From Siphonodentalium dalli (taxonomy: Eukaryota > Mollusca > Scaphopoda > Gadilida > Siphonodentaliidae), in contig CP136062.1 of NCBI GenBank assembly GCA_032622095.1, positions 133,505,282 through 133,569,281 on the forward strand: 64,000 nucleotides of DNA. Direction: 5' to 3'. Within the stretch, counting starts at the first letter, position 1; each line of letters begins with the position of its first letter. Positions 1 through 13,000 of the stretch are shown here, piece by piece. The position numbers and the translations under genes are program-made. The notes below the pieces were generated by a model that saw nothing but the letters and a program-made list of their open reading frames with translations, was not told the DNA's origin and ran no database searches.

Positions 1-487
1 CTAACAGAATATGGCTTTGTGGACCGAGAAGACTTGGTCTAATAGCCACCGTGTCAGGGGACATATTGTGGTCTGTCAACCTTTTATATATTTTTTATTT
101 TAACATTTGTTGACCTTATTTTTAAACATCCCTACAAATGAATATATGAATGAATAGGAATATCAGGGTATTTGTTCTGCCTATCGTCTGCTCATATTAT
201 CAGAACATACCTAGAAATGAAGAACAAACCACTTCAATGTATAGCATGAGGATCAGCAAATAATTTTATCATCTTTTTGAATTTAGTGATCTACTTCATG
301 TTATAAATGTATGTGTATACATGTACAATAGTAACTTTTTACACATTACACTGTGGGGATCCAGTCCCATATCACTGGAGTGTCAGGTATCATGTATTTT
401 GCTCACCATGTGTCAATGCAGATGGACATGTTGATAAAATACAAAACAAAATATATTTTATTTTTTTTACAAAATCTGTGTTACCAG
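1..487. other. Intronic or intergenic DNA, nothing recognised
   Basis: AT-rich sequence without an exon that fits PDCD4 and without a clear repeat boundary. The upstream PDCD4 exons are expected further left, outside the window. Confidence 0.4.
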
Positions 488-1030
488 AAACACAGGTCTT
501 GTTAGCTCACCTGAAACGAAGTCTCCGGTGGAGCTATAGTCATCACTCCTCGTCCGTCCGTCCGTCCGTCAAGAATCATCTTCTTCTCAAGAACCGTAAG
601 ACTGAACAGGTTCATATTATTTGATGTGGATGTTCCCTAGGTGATTCACATTCAGATTTGTTCAAATGAGGTCATCCGGTCAATTAGTTCAGACAGCAGG
701 GCCACAACTCTATTCCTTCATAGTAATTCTTAGAACGACTACTTTTCCAGAACTATAAGGCCCAATGGGTTCATATTTGGTGTGGATGTTCCCCAGGTGA
801 CTCACATTCAGATTTGTTCAAATGAGGTCACCAGGTTGATTAGTTGAGAAACCAGGTCCATAACTCATAGTAATTCTTAGAATGACTTCTTCTCAACAAA
901 TATTGGGCTGATTTAGCTAATATTTGGTATGGAGGGACATTGGGTGACTGGGGTTCAGATTTGTTCAAATGGGGTCACTGGGTCAAATAGGGGCAGAGCC
1001 AGGGACATGACTCTAAAGACAAAAAATTAC
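488..1030 (+). repeat. Dispersed bivalve-type repeat with tandem core
   Basis: It begins with TTAGCTCACCTGAAACGAAG, then a (GTCC)n run near 550-570, then three related blocks that each contain a 'GGTTCATATTTGGTGTGGATG' type phrase and 'CAGATTTGTTCAAATGAGGTCA'. The same blocks recur at 3440-4065. This is non-coding and the short ORFs across it are incidental. Such repeats are common in bivalve genomes; that family assignment is from general knowledge. Confidence 0.75.
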
Positions 1031-1621
1031 ATTATTGCATTTTGACCTTGAATTTTTTTTTAGACACATCACAATCTCATATTTCGTAGCTAGATTTCTC
1101 TTAGCACATTCTTCATCTGTATGTATTTTTGTATCATTTATCTAACCCTTTCCTCTCTTGTTTTTATATAGAATTCATCCAAGACAGGATGAATCAAACA
1201 TTTTTCATTTGATCAACACCAAATGGTATATGAATTGTTGACACCTATATACAGATCAAGTTCAAATATGGGTTTGATCCCATATATTTTAACAGAATTA
1301 TGACCCTTTATAATTCACACCTCTAATTGCCAAGCCCTATGCATTTTAGAGACAACATCACACCACTGTATTACTGAGGAAGCCAATATATCACTAGGGA
1401 CACTTGATAGTATGGGGAGAGACTGATTGCTGCAGACATGTTTACCATCTGTCAAGCTTTGATTGATGCCCACTGTATTCCAGATCTCTGTGCAATATTA
1501 AGTTAATCCACCTGTTGAAACAGGGTTGTGGCATTTAGTTAAACACCTATTCTGCCTGATTCTGCAAGAATAAATAGGAAAAGTCTATTGTTCATTTCCT
1601 CAAGCCTGGACATAGTGTGTC

Positions 1622-3235
1622 TGACATTTGCAGAATGAGGTCCCCAGAGTAGGGTCCTGCGAATTGGAGATTTTGATCGAATCGAATATCGAATCGAGTC
1701 GACGAAATCGAATCGATTATCGAATCGAATCATACATGTGTGTTGCATTCTCAAATATGCATTTAATGTCAATGATTATACGATTTGTGAAACGTTCTAT
1801 GAACTTCCATGAAGTTCCATAACAACTTATGTGGCGATCAACCGTCGTTCCTGATACTATTAACTTCAATTGAGAATTGTCGAGAGAAAAAAACATTAAA
1901 ACGTCCATGTTGTCGTCACGACGATTAAATTTATAACCACTAAACGGATTATCGGAATTAAAATCACACGCAATTTTTAGAGTTTGCATGTACATGCACA
2001 ATTGCAAATCGATGTTATAAACTTGAAGATGCAACAACAGTCGCAGGGTACTGCGTAGTCTGTTTATGTAGTGCTGGAAATTCTGGAATGCTTAGATGGG
2101 TCGTTGTCCCAGACGCTTGCGATTTATATACCATGTTGCATTCATCACACGTGTAAGTTCCAGCACTGCATGCAGCTTTTATCATGTTTAAAATAAACGT
2201 GAGAACAGACGACAAATTGTCAAGTTTCAAGGAACGCTCCGAAACTGAAAGTCAACTTCAAACGAAAACACCGCCCATGTACAGTTTTCGACGCCGGGAA
2301 CACGTGATGTTTGCATTCTCAGCGATATTACATAACGCGGAATCTGAGACGTATAGTCGTCGGATAACGCTAGCGGTTTTTTTGTTGTTGATTATTTTGT
2401 ACAATATTTAAAAACATAATGCTGACAGTGAAATAGCCAAATAGGCCGTCTTCCTGCCGCCCCTGTTTGGAAATGAAACTTAAATAGTAAAATGACAACG
2501 TTGCTCAGTCTCATCGCTATTATAATTTACTTGCGTCGTCGGTCCATCTGCAATCTCCGAGCTTTTGGTTACCATGTTCAAAGCTAGAATTCAGATGCAT
2601 TTAGTCGTCCTATAGTGTATACTTATATTTAATATCATGCGAACTTTCGCGATGTACAATAAGAATTATAAGCTGCATATATTCATAATTTTGGGGAATA
2701 ATATGGCATAGAAACAGCTAAGATCGACGTGTGTACCTGTCCGTAAACAGCCTACTTTTTGTCAGTGCATATTCGAAATTTCGAGTTGGAAATTTCGAAT
2801 CGAATTCGAATCGAATTTGACTTTCGAATCGAATCTCGAATCGAATATAGAATATTCGCAGGACCCTACCCCAGAGGGTGAATTTAGTGTTGCTACCCGG
2901 TACAGCAGGCTAGCATCACCAAATACACCCTCCAGGGACCTAATTCTGCTTAGGCCTCATCTTCTGGGAAGTATCCTAAGTATCAAATTTTGTTTTAGGT
3001 ACTTTTTCCCACTGTTCAGTTTCTATGTCCCCCTACTTTACAGAAGATAAAATGCATAATTGAGGTGTTCAATGGGTGTGCATCACCAACTTCAACTGTA
3101 GAACTTCAATCCTAGGTTTCTATTGGCCGTTGAGGCCAAATCAGACAGAGGATGAATTGGTGATGCTGGCCCGCATTTCTGAATAGTGTCATTAAATTCA
3201 CCTTTTGGGGACCTTATTCTGCAAATGTTAGACAC
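1622..3235. mobile_element. MITE family F copy, split by a hAT element
   Basis: The left end reads GACATTTGCAGAATGAGGTC and the right end is its imperfect reverse complement near 3215-3235. Other copies lie at 19501-19880 and 42688-43135. The copy is interrupted at 1650-2868 by a hAT-type insertion; removing it restores continuity at CCCCAGAG|GGTGAATTTAG. Confidence 0.8.
1650..2868 (-). mobile_element. hAT-type transposon remnant, 8-bp TSD CCCCAGAG
   Basis: The 1219-bp element starts TAGGGTCCTGCGAAT and ends with the exact reverse complement, ATTCGCAGGACCCTA. It is flanked by a perfect 8-bp duplication, CCCCAGAG, at 1642-1649 and 2869-2876. Both subterminal regions carry many GAATCGAAT motifs, as expected for transposase-binding repeats of hAT elements. 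On the - strand near 2065-2150 an open frame encodes TCDECNMVYKSQASGTTTHL followed by a downstream His, which resembles a BED zinc finger of a hAT transposase. No catalytic domain is left, so the element is non-autonomous. Termini and TSD are seen directly; the BED assignment is inference. Confidence 0.9.
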
Positions 3236-3439
3236 ACCAAATTCAGGCTTGGCGGTTTCATATTATTTTCTTAACCACCACTTATCCAAAAGAAATCATA
3301 CCAGGGACATAACTCTTTTTTTTTAAAGTTGTTAAATTGAAATCTTTGCTCAATTTAAAACAAAAAGAATGAAAAAAATTCAAATTTAAAATGAAAAAGA
3401 TAAATTCAGAATTTTTTTTTTCATTTAACCTTTAATTTT

Positions 3440-4065
3440 TTTTTAGCTCACTTGTATGTCCATCCATCCATCTGTCCATCCGTCAACAATTCTTTAAACT
3501 TCTTCTCCTCTGGAACCATAGGACTGAATGGGTTCATATTTGGTGTGGATGTTCCCTAGGCGACTCATATTCAGATTTGTTCAACTGAGGTCACTGGGTC
3601 AAATAGTTGCAAAGCCAGGGCCATAACTCTTTCCCTCCATAGTAATTCTTTTAAACATCTTCTCAAATACCATCCATCCATCTGTCCATCCGTCAACAAT
3701 TCTTTAAACTTCTTCTCCTCTGGAACCATAGGACAGGGCCATAACTCTTTCCCTCCATATTAATTCTTTTAAACATCTCAAATACCATCAAGCCAAATGG
3801 GTTCATATTTGGTATGAAGGTTCCTTGGATGACTGGGGTTCAGATTTGTTCAAATGAGGTCACTGGATCAAAGTTGCAAAGCCAGGGCCATAACTCTTTC
3901 CCTTCATAGTAATTCTTTTAAACCTCTTCTCAAATACCACCAGGCCAAATGGGTTTATATTTGGTATGAAGGATCCTTGGGTGACTGGGGTTCAGATTTG
4001 TTCAAATGAGGTCACTGGGTCAATTGTGGGTGGGACCAGGGACATAACTCCAAAAAATATTTAAA
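3440..4065 (+). repeat. Dispersed bivalve-type repeat with tandem core
   Basis: Second copy of the repeat at 488-1030. It contains a direct duplication of about 70 bp: CCATCCATCTGTCCATCCG and the downstream 'TTCTTCTCCTCTGGAACCAT' appear near 3465 and again near 3670. Four blocks carry 'AACTCTTTCCCTCCAT' and 'TCAGATTTGTTCAA' phrases. Confidence 0.75.
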
Positions 4066-4657
4066 AACTAAATTATTGGCTCTTTACTCAAGTTCACTGC
4101 TTCTGCCACCCTGGTTTCAAAAATAATATTTACTAAAATTCTTGACAGATCATCATTAATAAGAAGCATTTACTTTGGCTCTAATTGTATGTGGGGTATG
4201 CCTACACATGTCAAGTGAAATCTGACATTTTTATAAACATTCCCTAGAGAAATGTTAGAGGTCATTAATTCCCAATTACAACAACAATCTATCATATGTA
4301 TTGTTAAAATCTTTCATAAGGACATTTAACACATCCCCAATTCACTAGAACATAATTGGCAAACTTGAAAAGTGTTCTTTGAAAGAACCACCATGTCTAT
4401 TTAGCTCAGATCAGTAGTGAGCAGTTGGTAATTTTGAGGTAGATATTCACCGATCTACATACATGAAGTCTCTCTAGCCACCTATCCTGTTTAGATCTAC
4501 TTCTTTTAAAGTGATTATGAAAAGTTCTGACTGTTGTGGTCTCCAGAGTCCCAGTCTTATCAGTCTTTGCAGTCCGGTGAGCGACCCCACAGTCTTTGAT
4601 TGTCTTGTTTTTAAGGCCAAATGTTATTATTTCCTCCAATAAATGGGAATCCTTTTG
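4066..4657. other. Non-coding stretch, nothing recognised
   Basis: AT-rich sequence with no exon and no clear terminal repeats. The 77-codon open frame on the - strand at 4406-4639 has no recognisable motif. Confidence 0.4.
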
Positions 4658-4775
4658 CCCTTGTCTAATCTGTTTGTCATCTGATTGAAAATCCTGAACA
4701 TCCCTCAGATAAATAATGTACTATTCCAATGCTTTCTTTCATAACTGAATGGGAGAATCAGTAAATAAAGGGTTA
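4658..4775 (+). mobile_element. MITE-B, truncated right part
   Basis: It shares 'CTGAACATCCCTC', 'AATAATG', 'ATTCCAATG', 'AACTGAATGGGAGAATC' and the terminal AAAGGGTTAA with the full copies, for example 22163-22419. The left half is missing. The terminal TTAA at 4772-4775 is the presumed duplicated target. Confidence 0.75.
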
Positions 4776-4794
4776 ATTTATTTGCAACCACTTA

Positions 4795-5857
4795 GGCCAA
4801 AAAAAAAAGAGTTTTGTTTCACGGGCAATTTTTTTTCAAAACGATGAGGGAGGGAGGGTTTATTTTTATTTTTTAAATTCCACAAGCCTCATACTGGAAA
4901 ACTTACAAAACTAACAAACAGGCTAGCTATTGACTGTTGGGGGTAATTAAGAAAGGTTTTATGAATTGCTGGCTTTGTCAAATTGTGCAGCACAGATGCA
5001 GTTTGTTCCACAGCAAATTATTTCTTCCTATTTAATACATTTTCTGTGCAAAAGTGCATCTTATGTATGGGTTCAATTCAGACGGGAGAGTACTTTCTGC
5101 ATGCTGATCAGTGTCAATTTTGCCATTGAAAATTCCCCTTGTAATGTCACAAAGTGTGGCTTCTTGGTCCACCTGTATGCATGACCACTGTCTCTGTGTT
5201 TGATTCTTGTGAACAATTGAAATAGATATAAGCATTTTATAGGAACAATTTGAGTAAATACTTCTTTAAATTTTTGCATTCGGTTTCGAATTCAGTTTCG
5301 TTTTCATTTCCGGTGGTGGTGATAACAACAAAAAATAACTTTGAGAATCTGAACCGTCGTTTGATGTTTTCAATACTAAATTTGCAAATATAGAATTATT
5401 TTAGAGTTCCAAATAGGTAGAGCGTGATTTAGGTTAGTATTCTGGCACATGGCCCAGTTCAAAATGAAATTGAGTGCTATGTCGCTTTTTGTCATGTACC
5501 ATTTCATCCAGAAAATTGATTCCAACTTTTTAAACAATCAATCGATCGATGAATACTTTTTTGCATATAAATAAACTCTCCTTTTCTGGCAATTTTCCCG
5601 GATTTGTTTATAGAATACTTACACTCTGAATCCAGTTGTATGCCACCTTTACATAGGTAATAAACAAGACAGAATATTAAAGCTTACTTGATGTAAAATC
5701 GCGAGTTGTATTTGCTGTTACCTATTTTCGTGGTGACCACGTGGAATTAGGTCTATTTTTTATTTTCTGGGGTCAAAATACCAATAAAAATCACCGATGC
5801 GGGGGTTAAAAGTCGACGCGCCGATGCTCGTGAAACAAAACCTTTTTTTTTTTGGCC
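4795..5857. mobile_element. PIF/Harbinger-like non-autonomous element, TTA TSD
   Basis: The left end is GGCCAAAAAAAAAAGAG followed by TTTTGTTTCACGGGC; the right end is its near-exact reverse complement, GCTCGTGAAACAAAACC then T-rich sequence and GGCC. TTA flanks both sides (4792-4794 and 5858-5860). The length is 1063 bp and no transposase frame is visible. The GGCC-start ends and the 3-bp TTA duplication fit PIF/Harbinger; superfamily placement is inference. Confidence 0.8.
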
Positions 5858-5916
5858 TTAAAGTTGCATTATCATACGACACTCATTGACTCACCAGTTT
5901 ATTGTCCCCTTTTTTA

Positions 5917-6780
5917 GCTCAACTTTACTTTGTAAAGTTTGAGCTATTGCCATGGCTTGGTATCCGTCGTCTGTGTCTGTGTGTGTGTGTGATTCATCAA
6001 CAATTTCCTTTAGCACGGGCTACAGGTCGTACCTTTTATCAGATAATTCTGAAATTTGCCATGGGCATTGACATTGACATGTAGATGGGAACGAGTAATT
6101 TGGGGTCATTCGGCAAAAAAATCATGGCCGCCAGTGGCCATCTTGGATTTCAAAATTCAATCCATTAGCACGGGCTACAAGTCGGAGTGTTCGTCTGATC
6201 ATCATGAAATTTGTCGTAAAAGTTAATATTGACATGTAGATGGTCATTTTCGAATATGACTTTCGGTCCACCCGTTTTTGCCAGAGATATGGCCCTTTTT
6301 TCGACTTAGAATCTGTCTGCATCCGTGCAGAAAGTTTCTGGATGATAACTTTATTTTGGGCTATTGGATCGATACCAAATTTAGTATGTGAGTTTATCAC
6401 CTCAAAATACAGGTCTGCAATTCTGTTTGGAAAGTTTTGAGGTTTTCAGATGATAACTTAGTGTGATTGGATCTGAAAAAAAATTTGTATGTCAGGTTAT
6501 CAGCTCCAAATAGGTGTCAAGTTTGAATATAGGTTCGGTCCGCCCATTTTTGCTGGAGTTATGATCCTTGCCGACTTAAAATGTGCAGATTATTTTGGTT
6601 TCCTGATGACAACTTTAATTTTAGTTATCTGATTGTTTTTAAATTTAACTGAATCCCTTGAAATTTGGTGCATTAAAATTTCAGAAGGCCTAGTTTGAGT
6701 TTGGTCACATTCCGATGAATTTTGACAGAGTTAAAAAAAAAGCTATCCTTACTAAAAAGCCACCTTTTTGAGGGACATGT
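5917..6780 (+). repeat. Dispersed repeat with about 120-bp tandem core (pearl-like)
   Basis: It begins TTTAGCTCAACTTTACTTTG and continues with units bearing 'GATAACTTT', 'CCAAATTTAGTATGTGAG', 'TCCGCCCATTTTTGC' and 'GAGTTATG'. The same units build the larger elements at 36728, 41299 and 61384. It ends about 30 bp before the first PDCD4 exon in the window. Confidence 0.75.
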
Positions 6781-6813
6781 CGTCAGCCACCTTTTATATT
6801 TAATTATTTTCAG

Positions 6814-7035
6814 GCTTCCCTTGATGATATTCACTTTGGACCACAAAGACACAAGATATTGGCATTATCTGTGAATATTGCCCTGGACCATAAAGACACT
6901 CAAAGAGAAATGACCTCCATCCTTATATCTGACCTGTATGGAAAAGTTATTAGCCGTGATGACGTTGCCAAGGGGTTTGATGAACTTCTAGATAATTTAT
7001 CTGATCTGCGCCTTGATACTCCAGATGCAGCAACG
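6814..7035 (+). CDS. PDCD4: PDCD4 exon a (start of first MA3 domain)
   Basis: The acceptor is TTATTTTCAG|GCT and the donor ACG|GTTTGT. The exon has 74 codons and is phase 0 at both ends. It reads [20 protein letters not shown] at the start and contains [20 protein letters not shown], the helical hairpin typical of MA3, ending LDTPDAAT. Confidence 0.96.
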
Positions 7036-10000
7036 GTTTGTGAATATTTTTTCTATTGTCTGTCATTATTTTCATAAATTTTATAATATCTGCATTATAT
7101 TACTTTACAGAATTGAAAATGAGTTGGTTCTTATACACTCAGGGATTATCCTTGGTGTCATCAGGAGCCAAATACAGGCCGCTTTCCCAAGAGTAATCAG
7201 CCGAATTTTCCAATTTTTTTGAGAAATTACCTAATTATTACCAGCCTTATAGGGCTGCACAACATCACATGTGTGATCGTCACCGGAGCATTTTTATTTA
7301 ATGTAAAGTCCACAAACCTACATGACATGCGATTTCCTCACGCTTTTGCATGTTTCCTTCAATGTAAACCAGCTACTAGTAGTGAAATTTGTTGGGATAA
7401 TGCTGTTTTACATCGAAGCCCTGTGTGTCTTTCAGTTGCAGACTTTATGCCCAGTTCCAGTGGCGTGATATTTTGTCTGTTTTACCCTACAAAATACATG
7501 ATGCGATATACATCCAAAAGAGTGACATACAGTCATAATGATGTGTTTTAGTCTAACTTTCATGTTAAATTGTGCATAAAATATGTCGCATACTTACAAG
7601 TAACCTTGCTTTGTTTACATCTAATTCACAGTCACTTTGCGAGTTCAAATGAGTTCGTAGTTATATAAATAATGTGATAAAATATATTTTTCACATACCG
7701 GTACATTACTACTTTCAGTTGACTACTCTTGTGAAGTTCAGAACAAATGTAATACATTCTATGGAATAAATTGGTTTTCTTTCAGAATTCTTTTAATAAG
7801 TGCATCTATTTCAGACATAGTTCAAACATGAAATCTGACTCAAACACTAACATCGACCCGACGACATAAAAACCTCTAATCCCATTGCCAATCTAACTCC
7901 AGTAGAACATGATTACCCTTCCAAACATTAATGACATGCAGCAAGTTACGGGCAACACCGGCAACAAGTGGCTTTGGGTGTTGGATATTTGAAAATGTGG
8001 CCAAATTTCATTGAACAAAATGTTGATAAGTAAGACGTTTTGGGAAATTTTATACTATAGTTGACTGGTTAGCATTATTTTTGGCAATTAATCTATTCTG
8101 ATAACTGAAGCGGCATTTTAAAAAATTAGTTGGAATCTGATGATATGGGGGCCTTTGAATCGGATTGAGAACCTTTAAATTGATGACATTTTTCTCTATA
8201 GGTTGTTGGAAAATTTATTGCCAGAGCAGTAGCGGATGACTGTCTCCCGCCAAAATATGTCCAGCTATCGAAAGATTCTGATTGTAATCACAAAAGGTAA
8301 TATTTGGTTATGTAATTTAATTTTAATCCTTTCTTTAATAAATACTGATAGGAAAATCCATTTGGTAAAGATCTGGTTAATCATTGCTAACATATTTTGG
8401 CTTTATCATGTCAAGTTTGAGATATTGCAGAACCTGACTTGTTATGCCTGCAACAATAAAAGTTTTGAGGAGTGTATACTCTATATATACTGGAATTAGT
8501 TTGTTCATATGTCCCTGCATTTAATTTTGCATAGACATTTACCACCATAGTAAACTTACTCAGTTAATGAACTTTAAGCTAAATGTATTGTTTGCCGTAG
8601 AATTTGCATAAATATATTAATATAGCAACCATTGTGGCGATGGTGTATCCTTAATGGTGTTTCATCATCTACACTTTTGAGGATGATTTCACAGCAGAGA
8701 TGCCTTCAGATTCATAAAAACTCAGTCTGTTTGCTTGTCATAAGATCTTAATGTCCAGAATAACTTTGTCAGAACATTTTCAGATCATTTCGTGCACATG
8801 GCTCTTATTTAAATTTTATATACCCATATTGATATACCCATATACACATACATGTAAACCCCCCAATATCTCACCTTTCACATTAATTCCTGATCAACAA
8901 CTTATAATCAAAATGATCAGAATTTGCTGCGATACACTTTATATTTATTAATCATTTGTCGTATCACTTCTTCTCCTTACATTTAATGCTGCAAATGGGA
9001 GACAATGTAGTTTCAAACTTACTTGAGCTGAATTTCTCGATGTGAAGATAGCAGTAAATAAAATTTGTTTTTGTGTGCCGACGGTCATTATCATTACGAT
9101 ATCGCTGGACAGCACTTTGTAATTTTCTGCCTACAGTTCATTTAATGATGAATCAATTGATTAAAAAACACTCATACATACAGTGTATATTTATTATAAG
9201 TAAAATTGTTATCAGGTAGATTGGCGGTCATCGCGTTGTCATTCCCATTCGTCTTCATCTCCATGACATTGTCATCGGACACGGTGCATATTCCTACCAT
9301 TTTCCAATGTCTATAAAATTGGGGTTGGTCTCAATGAGGATAATGCCCTTGAACAAAATATTTGTCAAGAAATTGTGGGTGACCCTAATAGCAAGTGCAT
9401 TCTCGTATATATGCAAGTCTCATATATGGAGCCTCGCATTTTTCAGAGATTGCACTGGCTTACAGGGTCAAGGTTAATATTGTTAAGCCAATGTATTCTC
9501 TTATGTATGCAAAGCTTCCTATGGGAGACTCGCATATATAAGAGAATGCATTGGCACAGAGTTTTCGTAAATTTTCAGGAACTCCAGTCATTGAATGGTT
9601 AAAATGCGGCACTGTATTGTGTGTTCTTTTCATTTCAGAGAAGCTTTAGGTAAGGCCGAGATTCTTCTAAGTCAGAAACATGGTATTGTCCGCCTGGATA
9701 ATATCTGGGGTACAGGAGGTGGAATCCGGCCTGTGAAAGCCCTAATCAAAAGAGTATGTTACATAATTTTACACTATTTATTACCAGGTACATGTTTTTT
9801 TTTGTAGCAACGGTTTGATGAGTCGTACCAGATCAGTGGGTTAAGCTACATTGAGCCTGTTTAGAATTTGGACTGGGTGACTGTTACATTTAAGTTTGAC
9901 CCTACGAAGCTTCCACCAAAGTGCTTTCAGAAGAAAGTGTAAATACCATACCCTTTTAGTTCTGTGGCTGTTCCTCCTTGTCTTTGGGTAGAAGCTGACG

Positions 10001-13000
10001 GTATCATATTGATGAGGTTCGATTATCCAGGGAAATAATCTGGAAATTGTCTTAAGAGCTCATGACCAGAATGGTTTAAAATTTAAATATATATTTAGCG
10101 TTCCAAGCCAATATTTATGGCTGAATAGTAGCATGTAGTTCACGACAGACTCACAAAATTATTCTGACAAGAATTTCATTGTAACAGCTTATAAAATAAT
10201 TAAATTAGTTTAGAATTAGATGCAATCAAATATTACAAAATCTCTATTTCCTTGAATTGCAGATGAATTTGTTGCTCAAGGAATACCTCTCTTCCGGTGA
10301 TATTGCGGAAGCCACTCGCTGTCTACAAGAACTGGAAGTACCTCACTTCCACCATGAGCTTGTGTATGAAGTAAGTTTCACTTGTTAGTTCCTCATGGGA
10401 CTCTTCCAAATATGCGCTTATGGTGTTCTATAGATATACACAGTAATGCCCAAAGTAATTGACCACTTAACCACAGCAGAATTATGGGTAATTTTTCAGG
10501 ATTTAGTCGGAAATATGGCTTGTTGCCATTCAACAAGCCATATTTCCGACTAAATCCTGAAAAATTACCCATAATTCTGCTGTGGTTAAGTGGTCAATTA
10601 CTTTGGGCATTACTGTGTATATCTATAGAACACCATAAGCGGTCTGTGTATATCTATAGAACACCATAAGTGGTCAATTACTTTGGGAATTACTGTACAT
10701 GTATCTGTCCAGATTTATAATTTACTTGATTGGTGGACTCAGCTTCCTTGTACATTATGAGTGTTATTTCTGATAATATTTTAATAATATTGCTTGAATA
10801 TTACACCTGCTTCATAATCTGTATAATGTTATATGAAATAAACACAACCTTGTTCAATATCTAAGCTGAGCTACATGTGAACTACCCAACAAATAATTAA
10901 TAGAAACAAAGCAACTATCTATTGGAAGCAGGCTGGATAGCAGTGTTCACGCTGGACCGAAAAAAACTTTAGCCAAAAGTTTAGCCAAATGAAAATTTTA
11001 TTAGCCAAATGAAAAAAACTTTAGCCAAATGTTTTTTGGCCAAATTAAAAAACACTTCGGCCAAATTAAATCATCGTTTTCTGGTTGGTTCACAATTAAT
11101 GACTAAAACGTAAAATCTAACAACAGACACAGGTAAAATACACAATAATTTAAATAATTTTGATGAACTAGAAATATTTTTATATATATAATTTATTAAT
11201 CTTTATGTGAAAGAGTGATTTGGGGGGGGGGGGGGGACCCGGGATTGTCCTTTTTAATGTCATTATTTTTTTATTTATATCAATATCTTTTTTTAATCAT
11301 TAAATATTTATCCTTGCGAAAATATCTAAGTGACATCTGGAAACTAATAACTTATATTATTTACGCCATTATCAAATTACAATCTGTCATAAAAGCATGC
11401 ATATTATTTTGACTGTATCGGTATTGACGACAAATAGCCACAAAATATCTGTCGTGATTCACATTTGGCTGATTAAGCTATTGTCTTACACTTGGTGCTC
11501 ATAAACCTCGACCATCATAAATACAATGTCATCATAAACATGCATTGTGTAGGCGTGCCGTGAGTGACCAGACAGACAATGGGCTGAATGGGGGATTAGG
11601 GGATTAAATGTAAAAATTAATAAGGACCTTTTGCTGCTTCGTGCAGAGTGACGTAATCTTTCTCCAGATTAAAACAGCCTGTTACGAACAAATTGCTTAT
11701 ATACCGGCGTCAATGCACAAAACATTGCTTTCTTCACATTGTCATAATTGAACCACGGTCGGTTTAATGTCCATGCGTCTTTGAATGTCCGTCTTGTGAA
11801 AACTAAAGATGATTGCATATCACTTTGTGATCGCTTGGATGATAGAGTTGTAGATCGGGTTTCCCTTTGTGCGATATTTCATAAGTACGAAAATAATGAA
11901 ATACTTTTGTCACCTAACTTCGTCTTGAATGTCGATCTATTGAGCGCTTTTATTAATTAGCTTTCTGGCTCCATGCTTTTCAGTCTCCATTTGGGTTCAA
12001 AAAAAGTTTAGCCAAAAGTTTAGCCAAATGAAAATTTTATTAGCCAAATTCGAAAAAGATTAGCCATTGGTTAATTTGGCTACCGACAGCGTGAACACTG
12101 CTGGATAGTATAGAAAATCCATGCAATGTTTAATAAATAACCAGCTACATGGTTTATTCACCCTTTCATTATAGCATGATGTTCAAGTTTACTTTGCGCA
12201 CTTTTATTCCAAAGACTTGTGTTCTGGTTACACACAGCAGGCAAAATAACGCCAATTCTGAATTTGGTGGTTCCATATTAATTCACTCTGCCTTTGTTTG
12301 GAGGTTCAGTAGCTTTTACGGAGAAAGGATTTATCAGATGATGTTCATCACTCATCCAAATTTACAACAGTTGAAAATTTCATGCAGAGTTAGTTTGAAA
12401 TTGTTATGATAATTCAATTTTTTAAATTAGTATATAAAGGTAAATTTCTTGTTTCCCTACATTTGGTCAAAATGACCATCTGTTGGAAAATTTCCAATGT
12501 ATATGGTGGGTGTTAGGTTGGAAATTTACAATTTCCCTGATTCGGCCTAGTTCAAGGGGGTGGGGTGGTGTGAACTTGGAAAGGTGAAACTCTGAAGTCG
12601 GACACACCCCATCCAACGGAGACCTAGCCACGTCCCTGCACTCATGAGGGAAACACATCCAGTCAAGGGACACTCAACCAGCATTGGAATCCTGTTGTCA
12701 GGTGATGATAGAGGTGCCTGAGAACACAGAATTTTTTTATTTTTTTTTCCCTGAATTTAGCCAGTCTAAAATGTCACATTAATCATGTGCATGTTGCTAT
12801 AATTTATGTCAGGCAACATTGATGGTGTTGGAAGATTTCAAAGAGAGATCTGAAGACAGAATGACAGCGTTTCTGAAGTCACTAGCCGAATCCACCATCA
12901 TTACTCCAGAACAGTTTGACCAGGTTTGTTATACCCCATGTTATACCCCCATCCATCCGAGCAGATATGTCAAACACCAATTGTTGGATCTAAATTTGGT

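Noticed and set aside
6122-6440. Open frames on both strands before PDCD4 exon a
   Set aside because: They fall in the tandem-core repeat at 5917-6780.
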